A program made the position numbers and the translations under genes. The notes beneath the pieces were generated by a model that searched no databases, was not told the DNA's origin, and saw only the letters and a list, made by a program, of their open reading frames with translations. A DNA stretch of 19,232 nt from UBA1149 sp963579235 (lineage in GTDB: Bacteria > Desulfobacterota > Binatia > UBA1149), in assembly GCA_963579235.1 (NCBI GenBank), contig CAUZFM010000052.1, positions 1-19,232 of the forward strand, in the 5' to 3' direction. This document shows, piece by piece, positions 1 to 7,458 of this stretch (position 1 is the first letter of the stretch; each line of letters begins with the position of its first letter).

Positions 1-724
1 CGGCAAGCTCAGCCAGCAGCCTGCGCGTGGCCAGCAGGCCAACCTGCCCCAAGGGAGCCTCGGCCAAGCGCTGCGCCAGGGCCCCGAGAGCCACAAAATC
101 ATCAACGTCTGACCACGGTGGCAACACGCTGTAATGCATAGCGGCGGCCTGCAGGCGATGCACGGTCTGCTCAAAGACGTCAGGCCCACCCCAGGGCACC
201 GACAGCCTGAACACCGGAGGCACGCTGCCCCTGCAAGCGATAAGGTAATAACCGCCGTCCCGGGCGGGGCCGATAACGACACGGTCGCCGCTGCCCTCGC
301 GCAGATGGCCCACGGCCCGCTCGAGCAGGTCCAGCGGCAGGTCGGGGCTGTCAGAGCCCAGAAGGATAGCCGGTTCCCCGCCCGAAAGAGCCAGCACGCG
401 CTGCATTCGCTCACCGAGCGAGCCCTGGCCCTGCCCCACTAACTCGAGTCCATGCCTGTGGGCCCTGCCCGCCAGCCAACTGCAATCATCCAGGTCTGCC
501 ACGGCCAGTATGACGTTAAGCGGCCAGAAAGCATCGTCCCGACCGGCCTCGCGCGCGGCAACGAGCAAGGAGAGACTGTCGTCTACGAAGGCCTTGTGAC
601 AACGCTCGGCCTGCTGGTGATCAAGCGGCGGTACCAGCCGGGTTTTGACCTCTCCGGGCCGCGGCTCACGCGCAAAAAGATAGACGGTTACCGCCTGCGC
701 CAACGGTCCCTGCCGCTCACCCAC
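1..724 (-). CDS. DUF2064/TIGR04282-type glycosyltransferase, 3' end cut by window edge
   Basis: Reading the minus strand gives an open frame of about 241 codons that runs off the left edge, so the C-terminus is missing. Near the N-terminus is YLFAREPRPGEVKTRL (residues about 15-30), the nucleotide-sugar binding start of this family. Around residue 125 is LLGSDSPDLPLDLL, and around 153 is DGGYYLIA. This order is typical of the small GT-A-like transferases called 'rSAM/selenodomain-associated transferase 1' or arsenosugar biosynthesis glycosyltransferase. The substrate cannot be told from sequence. The start is uncertain: GTG at 724 is used because it lies 13 residues before the first core strand, but no good ribosome-binding site precedes it, and in-frame GTG codons at 817 and 838 would add an Arg-rich extension. 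It is divergent from rplU. Confidence 0.8.
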   Translation of the reverse strand, partial: MGERQGPLAQAVTVYLFAREPRPGEVKTRLVPPLDHQQAERCHKAFVDDSLSLLVAAREAGRDDAFWPLNVILAVADLDDCSWLAGRAHRHGLELVGQGQGSLGERMQRVLALSGGEPAILLGSDSPDLPLDLLERAVGHLREGSGDRVVIGPARDGGYYLIACRGSVPPVFRLSVPWGGPDVFEQTVHRLQAAAMHYSVLPPWSDVDDFVALGALAQRLAEAPLGQVGLLATRRLLAELA

Positions 725-819
725 GGCGGCAATTTGGCACGCCCGGCTTACCCGGGCAACAGCACGTCTGAGCCTGCTTCCGCACCCACTCCGGGGCCGT
801 ACGCTCCACGATTCCACGG

Positions 820-848
820 TTGACTTCAAGGTGGGCACGGGCCAGACT
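820..848 (+). promoter_or_regulatory. Possible sigma70-type promoter for the rplU operon
   Basis: TTGACT at 820-825 matches the -35 consensus at five of six positions. A poor -10 candidate, CAGACT at 843-848, lies 17 bases downstream. Transcription would start near 855, about 16 bases before rplU, leaving room for the GGGTGA ribosome-binding site at 860-865. The weak -10 keeps confidence low. Confidence 0.25.
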
Positions 849-870
849 CTGTCGGTTGCGGGTGATAAGA

Positions 871-1185
871 ATGTCCTATGCTGTCATAAGAACTGGTGGA
901 AAACAGTACCGCGTGAGCCCGGGAAGCACGGTCACTGTTGAAAAACTCGAAGGCGATCCCGGCGATACCGTGGAGTTTGGCCAGGTGTTGCTGCACGGCA
1001 ACGAAGAGCAGATAGAAGTCGGTCGACCACTGCTTGAAGGCGTAACCGTAAACGGCGTGATACTGCGTCAGGACCGCGGAGCGCGTATACTGGTATACAA
1101 GAAAAAGCGCCGCAAGAACTACCGCCGCCGCCAGGGGCACAGGCAGTACGAGACCACAGTAAGCATAACCGGGATATCCAACTGA
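871..1185 (+). CDS. rplU: 50S ribosomal protein L21 (bL21)
   Basis: A protein of 104 residues, the normal length for bL21, beginning MSYAVIRTGGKQYRVSPG and ending in the basic region KKKRRKNYRRRQGHRQ followed by TTVSITGI. It binds 23S rRNA in the large subunit. The ATG at 871 is chosen over an in-frame upstream start at 820 because MSYAVI is the conserved family N-terminus and GGGTGA sits just upstream. It is followed by rpmA and obg in the classic rplU-rpmA-obg order, so it probably heads a co-transcribed ribosome and metabolism operon. Confidence 0.97.
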   Translation: MSYAVIRTGGKQYRVSPGSTVTVEKLEGDPGDTVEFGQVLLHGNEEQIEVGRPLLEGVTVNGVILRQDRGARILVYKKKRRKNYRRRQGHRQYETTVSITGISN

Positions 1186-1189
1186 CGAT

Positions 1190-1231
1190 TATCCGTCAAC
1201 GATTTCCTGCAGAAACAATTTCTTACGGATA
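1190..1231 (+). other. Nested inverted repeat between rplU and rpmA
   Basis: TATCCGT (1190-1196) is complementary to ACGGATA (1225-1231). Inside the loop, TTTC (1203-1206) pairs with GAAA (1212-1215). The structure fills most of the rplU-rpmA gap. It has no T-run after it, so it does not look like a terminator. It could be an RNA processing or translational-control element, or chance. Confidence 0.3.
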
Positions 1232-1249
1232 CAAGCACGGACATTCGAT

Positions 1250-1504
1250 ATGGCTCATAAGAAAGGACAGGGAAGCACCCGTAACGGCCGCGATTCTCAA
1301 GGCCAGCGCCGCGGGGTCAAGATTTTCGGTGGCCAGGCCGTCACGGCCGGCAACATCCTTGTGCGCCAGCTTGGTACCCGCATCCACCCCGGCACGGGCG
1401 TGGGCATGGGCCGGGACTACACGCTGTTCGCCCTGCGCGACGGCGTCGTGCGCTACGAGCGACTCGGTCGCGACAGAAAAAAAGTCAGCGTATATCCCGC
1501 CTGA
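1250..1504 (+). CDS. rpmA: 50S ribosomal protein L27 (bL27)
   Basis: 84 residues, the usual bL27 length. It starts directly with MAHKKGQGSTRNGRDSQGQR, the flexible basic tail that reaches toward the peptidyl-transferase centre, followed by GVKIFGGQAVTAGNILVRQ and GTRIHPGTGVGMGRDYTLFA. There is no cleavable N-terminal extension of the Firmicutes type, and no Prp-type protease gene between rplU and rpmA. That fits a proteobacteria-like lineage. The ribosome-binding site upstream of the ATG is weak. Confidence 0.97.
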   Translation: MAHKKGQGSTRNGRDSQGQRRGVKIFGGQAVTAGNILVRQLGTRIHPGTGVGMGRDYTLFALRDGVVRYERLGRDRKKVSVYPA

Positions 1505-1513
1505 GGGCGTGAC

Positions 1514-2551
1514 GTGAAGTTCATTGACGAAGCCCGCATCCGCGTTTTCGGCGGAGACGGGGGCAACGGCGCCTGCGCCTTTCTGCGTGAAAAGTACCGA
1601 CCCATGGGTGGGCCTTCGGGTGGAGACGGCGGCAGAGGCGGCTGCGTGTGGGCCGTGGCCAGCAGCCACATGACCACGCTGCAGGATTACCGCTTCAAGC
1701 GTGAGATCAAGGCCGACCGTGGTGGAGACGGCCAGGGCAAGGGCAAGCACGGCCGGGCCGCCGGTGACATAGAGCTGCCGCTGCCCATAGGCTCAATCAT
1801 ACGCGACCTCGACAGCGGCGAGGTTGTCGGCGATCTCGTAGAGGACGACCAGCGCGTGCTGCTGGCCGGTGGTGGCGACGGCGGACGCGGCAACGCGCGC
1901 TTTGCTACGCCCACCAACCAGGCCCCGCGACGGGCCGACCACGGTGGCCAGGGCGAGCAGCATTCGCTGGAATTCGAACTACGCCTGTTGGCCGACGCCG
2001 GGATCATCGGCCTGCCCAACGCGGGTAAATCGAGCCTGCTCTCGCGCCTTAGCGCGGCCCGACCGAGAATTGCCGACTACCCCTTTACAACCCTGGTGCC
2101 CACGCTGGGAGTGGTGGCGGTGGCCGAGGAGGCCTCGTTCGTGATGGCCGATATACCGGGCCTTATAGAAGGCGCCCACCAGGGCCACGGCCTGGGTACA
2201 CAGTTTCTCAGGCACGTGGACCGGGCCGCCCTGCTGGTGCACATGGTCGACGCTTCGGGCCGCGACGCCGAGCAGGTCATGCACGATTTCGACACCGTGA
2301 ACGGCGAGTTAAGGGGATTTGCCGAACGACTCGCGAACAGACCGCAGGTGGTCGTCGTAAATAAGACCGATCTGCCCGATGCCGCTGAATTGCTGCCGGC
2401 CTTGCGACGTCTTTTCGCAGAGCGCAACATCGTTTTTGAAGCCATATCGGCTGCCACGGGCGAGGGCTGTGCACGGCTTGCCGCTGTAATATGGGAGCAG
2501 GTGCGGCAACAGCGCAGCGACAACGCCGAGCGACAGGCCATGCACGACTGA
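1514..2551 (+). CDS. obg: GTPase Obg/CgtA, ribosome assembly
   Basis: 345 residues, with the two expected domains. The N-terminal Obg fold (about 1-158) is glycine-rich, with repeats such as GGDGGNG and GGDGGRGN. The G domain has the P-loop GLPNAGKSSLL (166-176), the TTLVP switch I (192-196), DIPGLIEGA (213-221), NKTDLP and the G5 segment SAATGEG. The protein binds GTP and assists late assembly of the 50S subunit. The GTG start at 1514 is supported by GAGGG at 1503-1507 and by the family N-terminus M-K-F-I-D-E-A. The C-terminus stops soon after G5, so there is no extra C-terminal Obg domain. It lies 9 bases after rpmA. Confidence 0.96.
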   Translation: MKFIDEARIRVFGGDGGNGACAFLREKYRPMGGPSGGDGGRGGCVWAVASSHMTTLQDYRFKREIKADRGGDGQGKGKHGRAAGDIELPLPIGSIIRDLDSGEVVGDLVEDDQRVLLAGGGDGGRGNARFATPTNQAPRRADHGGQGEQHSLEFELRLLADAGIIGLPNAGKSSLLSRLSAARPRIADYPFTTLVPTLGVVAVAEEASFVMADIPGLIEGAHQGHGLGTQFLRHVDRAALLVHMVDASGRDAEQVMHDFDTVNGELRGFAERLANRPQVVVVNKTDLPDAAELLPALRRLFAERNIVFEAISAATGEGCARLAAVIWEQVRQQRSDNAERQAMHD

Positions 2552-2587
2552 AACGAAGCCCACAAAGCCCTGCTGACAAAAGAAAAC

Positions 2588-3772
2588 ATGACCCAGCTCA
2601 AGCACAAGCCAGCAATACTCGCGCCTGTAAAGCGGGTTGTCGTAAAGCTGGGCAGCAGCGTGGTGACAACGGCTTCGAGCATCAACGGCCAGCGCGTAGC
2701 CGCCATCGCCGCCGAGATCGCACGCATGGTCGACCACGGCTACCAGGTTGTGCTGGTCAGCTCAGGGGCCCGGGCGGCAGGACTGTCGCGACTGGGCATG
2801 AGCACCATGCCCGTGGCCATCCCCGAACAACAGGCAGCAGCAGCCGTCGGACAGATCAGCCTCATGTCCCACTACGAGCGTTGTTTTTCAGACTTTGGAC
2901 ACCACGTGGGCCAGGTACTTCTGAGCGTGGGCGACCTGCACGACCGCAGCCGTTACCTGAACGCCCGCCACACCATGGAGCACCTGCTGGCGCACGGCAT
3001 CATCCCTGTCGTGAACGAGAACGACTCGGTGGCGGTCGAAGAGCTCAAGTTCGGAGACAACGACCACCTGTCGGCCCTGGTCGCGGGCCTGGTCAGCGCC
3101 GAGCTACTGGTGATACTCACCGACGTGGACGGCGTATACGACGGGCCTCCCACGCTTGCCTCTTCGAGCGTGGTGAACCTGATAGAAAACATCGACCAAT
3201 ACGTGCTCGAATTCGACGGCTCAGCGGGCGCGAGGAAACTCCCCTCGGGAGAGCTGGGCACCGGCGGCATGGTGAGTAAACTGCGCGCTGCGGCCAGCGC
3301 CGCCCACCGAGGTATAACCACCATAATAGCCGACGGCACCACCGAGGGCAGCCTCACGCGAGTGCTGCAGGCCGACAGCTGCACGGGCACACTGGTGCTG
3401 GCCTCGGCCTCGCCCATCTCGCACCGCAAGCACTGGATCGCCTACGGAATGGCCACCGCGGGAACCCTGCAGGTGGACAAGGGCGCCCTGGCTGCCCTGT
3501 CCGAGCGCGGTGGCAGCCTGCTCCCTTCGGGCGTGACCTCGGTTGTGGGATCGTTCACCGCCGGCGACTGCGTGACCTGCCTCGGACCCGACGGCAAGGA
3601 GTTTGCGCGCGGGCTGGTGGCCTATGACTCGGACGACTGCGAGCGCATAAAGGGCAGCCACAGCAGCAGCATCGAGGCCAGTCTCGGTTATCACTCCGGC
3701 GACGAGCTGATACACAGGGACAACCTGGTACTGCTCGAGGAGCTGGCCCAGGAAGACCAGCCCGGTGACTGA
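2588..3772 (+). CDS. proB: Glutamate 5-kinase with C-terminal PUA domain
   Basis: 394 residues, slightly longer than the usual 365-375. The amino-acid-kinase domain starts at KRVVVKLGSSVVTT, then carries VLVSSGARAAG, the conserved PVVNENDSVAVEELKFGDNDHLSALVA block and LLVILTDVDGVYDGPP. GTGGMVSKLRAA follows. The C-terminal PUA domain (roughly the last 100 residues) includes LQVDKGALAAL, GVTSVVG, GLVAYDSDDCERIKGS and LIHRDNLVLL. It phosphorylates L-glutamate in the first step of proline synthesis in the cytosol. It overlaps proA by 8 bases, so the two are probably translationally coupled. There is no strong ribosome-binding site before the ATG. Confidence 0.95.
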   Translation: MTQLKHKPAILAPVKRVVVKLGSSVVTTASSINGQRVAAIAAEIARMVDHGYQVVLVSSGARAAGLSRLGMSTMPVAIPEQQAAAAVGQISLMSHYERCFSDFGHHVGQVLLSVGDLHDRSRYLNARHTMEHLLAHGIIPVVNENDSVAVEELKFGDNDHLSALVAGLVSAELLVILTDVDGVYDGPPTLASSSVVNLIENIDQYVLEFDGSAGARKLPSGELGTGGMVSKLRAAASAAHRGITTIIADGTTEGSLTRVLQADSCTGTLVLASASPISHRKHWIAYGMATAGTLQVDKGALAALSERGGSLLPSGVTSVVGSFTAGDCVTCLGPDGKEFARGLVAYDSDDCERIKGSHSSSIEASLGYHSGDELIHRDNLVLLEELAQEDQPGD

Positions 3773-5042
3773 AGATATGCAGGAAAGCCATACGAAGGCT
3801 TACGTTGACGAACTCTGCGGGCAGGCGCGCAGCGCGTCGCGGCAACTGGCCGCGCTCACCAACGAGCAACGCAGCGCGGCCTTGCGCGAGATCGCCTCGC
3901 GGCTGGTCGAAGCCGAATCGCTGCTCTGCCAGCGCAACGCGCTTGACCTCGAAGCCGGACGCGCAGCCGGTCTCAGTTCGGCCCTGCTCGACCGCCTCTT
4001 ACTGAATCCCGAACGCGTGCAGGGCATGTCCGAGGGCCTGCTCACCGTGGCGGATCTCGACGATCCCCTGGCGGGCGCGATTGACCGCTGGCGCGCACCA
4101 TCCGGACTCGACATCGAACAACGCCGTATACCCATAGGCGTGATTGGCATGATCTACGAGTCGCGCCCCAACGTTACGGCCGACGTGACCGCGCTATGCG
4201 TCAAGTCGGGCAACGCGGTCATACTCAAGGGAGGCAAGGAGGCCATACACTCCAACAGCGCCATCGCCGAAGTGGTGACGGCCGGCCTGCGCGCTGCCGG
4301 TGTGCCCGGGACCGCCGTGCAGCTCGTGCAGCGCACCGACAGGGAAACCACCAACGAGCTGCTCACCCGCGACGATTCGATAGACCTGCTCATACCGCGC
4401 GGTGGCCCCGGCCTGGTCCGGGCCGTGGCCGAGCGCTCGAGCATTCCCATCATCAAGCACTACGAGGGAGTGTGCAGCGTGTACGTTGACGAATCAGCCG
4501 ACCTCGAGTCGGCTGCCGACATTGTAATAAACGCCAAGGTGCAGCGGCCCGGCGTCTGCAACGCTATAGAAAACCTGCTCGTGCACGCCGAAGTGGCCGA
4601 CCGCCTGCTCGCCGAACTGACCCCGCGCCTGCAAGAGGCGGGCGTAGAAGTACGCGCCTGTCCGCGGGCCATCAAGCTCATAAGCGGCGCTACGGCCGCC
4701 AGCGAAGACGACTGGTCTACCGAGTACCTCGACCTCGTGCTGGCCGTAAAGATCATCGACTCGCTCGACGAGGCCATAGATTTTATCAACAGCGAGGGGT
4801 CGGGCCACTCCGATTCGATTGTCAGCAGTAACAACGACAACGCCGAACGATTTCTTTCCATGGTAGACTCGGCCGTGGTCTACTCCAACGCCTCCACACG
4901 CTTTACCGACGGCTTTGCCTTTGGCTTCGGTGCCGAGATCGGTATTTCGACCAACCGCATCCACGCGCGCGGGCCGATGGCTCTGCGCGAGCTGACTACC
5001 TACAAGTACGTGGTACGCGGCCAGGGACAGGTAAGGGACTGA
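3765..5042 (+). CDS. proA: Gamma-glutamyl phosphate reductase
   Basis: 425 residues, the standard length. It reduces gamma-glutamyl phosphate with NADPH to glutamate semialdehyde, the step after ProB. Visible family blocks are RIPIGVIGMIYESRPNVTADV (about 121-141), KSGNAVILKGGKEAIHSN, LIPRGGPGLVRAV, and the catalytic cysteine in QRPGVCNAIENLLVH (Cys265). GFGAEIGISTNRIHARGPM lies near the C-terminus. The GTG at 3765 overlaps the end of proB. An in-frame ATG at 3777 is an alternative start that would remove four residues. AUA is used for roughly a third of its isoleucines, which is odd for a gene this GC-rich. Confidence 0.96.
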   Translation: MTEDMQESHTKAYVDELCGQARSASRQLAALTNEQRSAALREIASRLVEAESLLCQRNALDLEAGRAAGLSSALLDRLLLNPERVQGMSEGLLTVADLDDPLAGAIDRWRAPSGLDIEQRRIPIGVIGMIYESRPNVTADVTALCVKSGNAVILKGGKEAIHSNSAIAEVVTAGLRAAGVPGTAVQLVQRTDRETTNELLTRDDSIDLLIPRGGPGLVRAVAERSSIPIIKHYEGVCSVYVDESADLESAADIVINAKVQRPGVCNAIENLLVHAEVADRLLAELTPRLQEAGVEVRACPRAIKLISGATAASEDDWSTEYLDLVLAVKIIDSLDEAIDFINSEGSGHSDSIVSSNNDNAERFLSMVDSAVVYSNASTRFTDGFAFGFGAEIGISTNRIHARGPMALRELTTYKYVVRGQGQVRD

Positions 5043-5049
5043 ACCCTTG

Positions 5050-5694
5050 GTGCGACTGGGTATACTGGGTGGCACCTTCGACCCGGTGCACCTCGGCCAC
5101 CTCAGGGCGGCCGGTCACACGGCCCGCGCACTGGGCCTGGACAGGGTACTGCTGGTGCCCGCCCCGCGCCCCCCGCACAAACCAGCAGACCAGCCGGCCG
5201 ATGCCCGCCACAGGTTGGCGATGGTCAGCCTTGCCACGGCCGACTGCGAGGGTCTTGAGGCCTGCGACATCGAGTACCAGCGGCAGGGGCCTTCTTACAC
5301 CGTCGATACCCTGTCTGCACTGGCCGAGCGTGAGCCCGACAGCGAGCTGTACCTGCTCGTGGGCATAGACGCCTGGCTGGAGGTCGACACCTGGCACGAG
5401 CCGCAGCGCATACTCGGGCTGGCCAACGTGGTGGTACTGTCGCGTCCCGGCCAGCCCCCACTTGCCCAGCCACCGCCGCTGCCCTTTGCCGACAGCAGCG
5501 CCGCTTGTTATGATCCGGAAATCAGTTGTTACCGGCACAGCAGCGGCCATCTTGTCATGACCCACCTGTTAGACGGCATCGACGTATCGTCATCGCGCGT
5601 GCGCGAGCGCGTGCGCCGGCAATTGGCCATCGAAGACCTCGTGGGCCCAGTGGTCGCGGCCTACATTAAGCAACACGGCCTGTACACAACATGA
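5050..5694 (+). CDS. nadD: Nicotinate-nucleotide adenylyltransferase
   Basis: About 214 residues. It joins ATP and nicotinate mononucleotide to make deamido-NAD. The nucleotidyltransferase signature GILGGTFDPVHLGHL is at the N-terminus, and the second motif is seen as GIDVSSSRVRERVRR. The start is either GTG at 5050 or the adjacent TTG at 5047. AAGGGA at 5033-5038 gives slightly better spacing to the TTG, so the difference of one residue is unresolved. It begins just after the proA stop and overlaps rsfS by four bases (ATGA), so it belongs to the same operon. Confidence 0.94.
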   Translation: MRLGILGGTFDPVHLGHLRAAGHTARALGLDRVLLVPAPRPPHKPADQPADARHRLAMVSLATADCEGLEACDIEYQRQGPSYTVDTLSALAEREPDSELYLLVGIDAWLEVDTWHEPQRILGLANVVVLSRPGQPPLAQPPPLPFADSSAACYDPEISCYRHSSGHLVMTHLLDGIDVSSSRVRERVRRQLAIEDLVGPVVAAYIKQHGLYTT

Positions 5695-6158
5695 AAAACG
5701 AAGCCCCCCCCTCCCCCTCAAACGAAAACGCTTCGCCCGGTGTCCGTGGTTCGGGCGCTGCTGATTCAGGCCCAGAGCTGGTGACGGCAATTGCGGCCGC
5801 AGCCGAAGAGCGCAACGCCACCGACATCGTGGTGATCCACATGGCCGACGACAGCTCAATTGCCGACCACTTCGTCATATGCACGGCGCGCTCGACCATA
5901 CAGGTGCGGGCCATCTGCGATCACGCCGAAGACGAGGCCACGCGAGTGGGCCGCGAGCCCATATCGCGCGAGGGACTGGAGTTCGCGCACTGGGCGTTAG
6001 TGGACTACGGCGACGTGGTGCTGCACGTGTTCCTCGAAGACACGCGAGCCGTCTACGACCTCGAGCGGCTGTGGCACCGCGCTCCCCGCCGCGATTGGAA
6101 CCCGATGGCGGCTAGCAACCAGCAGCCATCAACGGGGCAGCGATCAACAGGGGCATAA
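5691..6158 (+). CDS. rsfS: Ribosomal silencing factor RsfS
   Basis: 155 residues. The conserved RsfS/DUF143 core begins around residue 29 with ELVTAIAAAAEERNATDIVVIHMADDSS and continues with DHFVICTARSTIQVRAICD, GREPISREGLEFAHWALVDYGDVVLHVF and the final FLEDTRAVYDLERLW block. The family binds ribosomal protein uL14 and blocks subunit joining when nutrients are scarce. The first 28 residues are a Pro/Ser/Gly-rich, low-complexity extension, and the last 20 are also low-complexity, so the protein is longer than the usual 105-120 residues. Its ATG overlaps the nadD stop. Confidence 0.94.
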   Translation: MKNEAPPSPSNENASPGVRGSGAADSGPELVTAIAAAAEERNATDIVVIHMADDSSIADHFVICTARSTIQVRAICDHAEDEATRVGREPISREGLEFAHWALVDYGDVVLHVFLEDTRAVYDLERLWHRAPRRDWNPMAASNQQPSTGQRSTGA

Positions 6159-6164
6159 ACACCA

Positions 6165-7442
6165 ATGTTTCGACGCACACTGTTATTCGTAGTCCTGCTG
6201 CTCATGGCCGGCGCCATCGCCGCCCTGCTGCACCTGAACCCCGACAAGGCCAGGTTCTCGCTGGGAGCCGACTGGGCCGTGGAGCTTCCTGTGGGAGTGC
6301 TGGTACTACTGTCGCTTTGCGCTGGCGCGCTGGCCATCTTCGTACTCGCGCTGATACACGAGGGCCGCAATGCGCTCCGCGCATGGCGGGTCAACCGCGA
6401 GGTCAGAGCTGCGGCCTGGAGCCTATCGGCCCGCAGCGAGGCCCGCTCGCTGGCGCTATCGGGCGACTACGCACGCGCCCGGGCGTTATTTACCAAGGCG
6501 GCTAAAAAACACGAGCCCGACCCCGGACAGGTGGTCGACATGGCCGACACCTGGTTCGAAGAAGGCCGCCCAGACCAGGCCCGTAAGCTGCTCCAAGACG
6601 GCCTGAAGGACCTCGGCAACGACCCCCTGCTTCTCTTTGCCTACGCCCGTGCGTGCTCGCTGCTGGACGATCACCCGGCAGCCGTGTCGGCGCTCGGACG
6701 CGCGCGTGCGAGCTACCCCGACAGTCCGCGAGTGCTGGAGATGCTGCGCGACGAACTCTTCGCGGCGGCCGACTGGGACGCCGCAGAACAGGTGCAGCAA
6801 CGACTGGCGCGCCTACGGCCCGACGACGACGGCGAGCGCAACCGGCTCCTGGGCGCGCGTTTTGAAAAAGCCATGCAGAGCCAAGGCGAGCTGCGCGAGG
6901 CCCTGCTCAGAAGCATCACCGACAGCGACCCTGATTTTTCGGCCGCCCTGCTCGAGAGAGCGCGCGCGCTGGTGACCTCGGACCATCAGCGCCAAGCCAC
7001 CCGCCTCCTCGAAAAAGCAGTGCTGAGAAAACCAGCGGCCATACTGCTGCGCGAGCTCGAACTGCTGGCCGAGGGCGACCAGGTCGATCGCATGCCTAAA
7101 CTCTACGGCAAGCTACTGGCCCGTTACCCCGACGAGCAAGGGCTGGCCCTGCTGGCGGCGCGCTACTACGCGGGCCACTCCCAAACAGATACGGCCCGTG
7201 AGCTGCTCGAAAAAACCGCTGTCGACAACCACGCAGTAAAAACGCTGTGGCTTCAGATCGAGGCCGGTAACTCAGCGTCGAGCAACGCGGTATCCAACGA
7301 CGCCGGCAGCAATGGCAACGCGGCGATTGTTGACGGCCCCGGACCGGTATTCGCCTGCTCGGCCTGCTCGGCGGGCAGCAGTGAATGGACACCGCGCTGC
7401 ACCTGCTGCGGCCGCTGGAGCAGCCTCGACACTGCTGCCTGA
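6165..7442 (+). CDS. LapA-LapB-like fusion: two membrane helices, TPR repeats, C-terminal rubredoxin-like knuckle
   Basis: 425 residues. Two hydrophobic helices (about 4-22 and 42-65) resemble LapA/DUF1049: the first is followed by the Asn-containing stretch LHLNPDKARFSLG and the second by a basic cytoplasmic segment. TPR-like helical repeats fill about 85-360. A Ser/Asn/Gly linker (about 367-392) leads to a zinc or iron knuckle with Cys398-x2-Cys401 and Cys412-x2-Cys415 followed by GRW, like the rubredoxin-like end of E. coli LapB (YciM). In E. coli, LapA and LapB are separate inner-membrane proteins, and LapB with FtsH controls LpxC and so lipopolysaccharide level. The fusion of both parts is my reading, and function is inferred. 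It follows rsfS by 6 bases. Confidence 0.75.
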   Translation: MFRRTLLFVVLLLMAGAIAALLHLNPDKARFSLGADWAVELPVGVLVLLSLCAGALAIFVLALIHEGRNALRAWRVNREVRAAAWSLSARSEARSLALSGDYARARALFTKAAKKHEPDPGQVVDMADTWFEEGRPDQARKLLQDGLKDLGNDPLLLFAYARACSLLDDHPAAVSALGRARASYPDSPRVLEMLRDELFAAADWDAAEQVQQRLARLRPDDDGERNRLLGARFEKAMQSQGELREALLRSITDSDPDFSAALLERARALVTSDHQRQATRLLEKAVLRKPAAILLRELELLAEGDQVDRMPKLYGKLLARYPDEQGLALLAARYYAGHSQTDTARELLEKTAVDNHAVKTLWLQIEAGNSASSNAVSNDAGSNGNAAIVDGPGPVFACSACSAGSSEWTPRCTCCGRWSSLDTAA

Positions 7443-7458
7443 GAAGACGCGTCCCTGC

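Noticed and set aside
2077..2727. Open frame of 216 codons on the minus strand across obg and proB
   Set aside because: It crosses the boundary of two strongly conserved genes and shows no recognisable domain.
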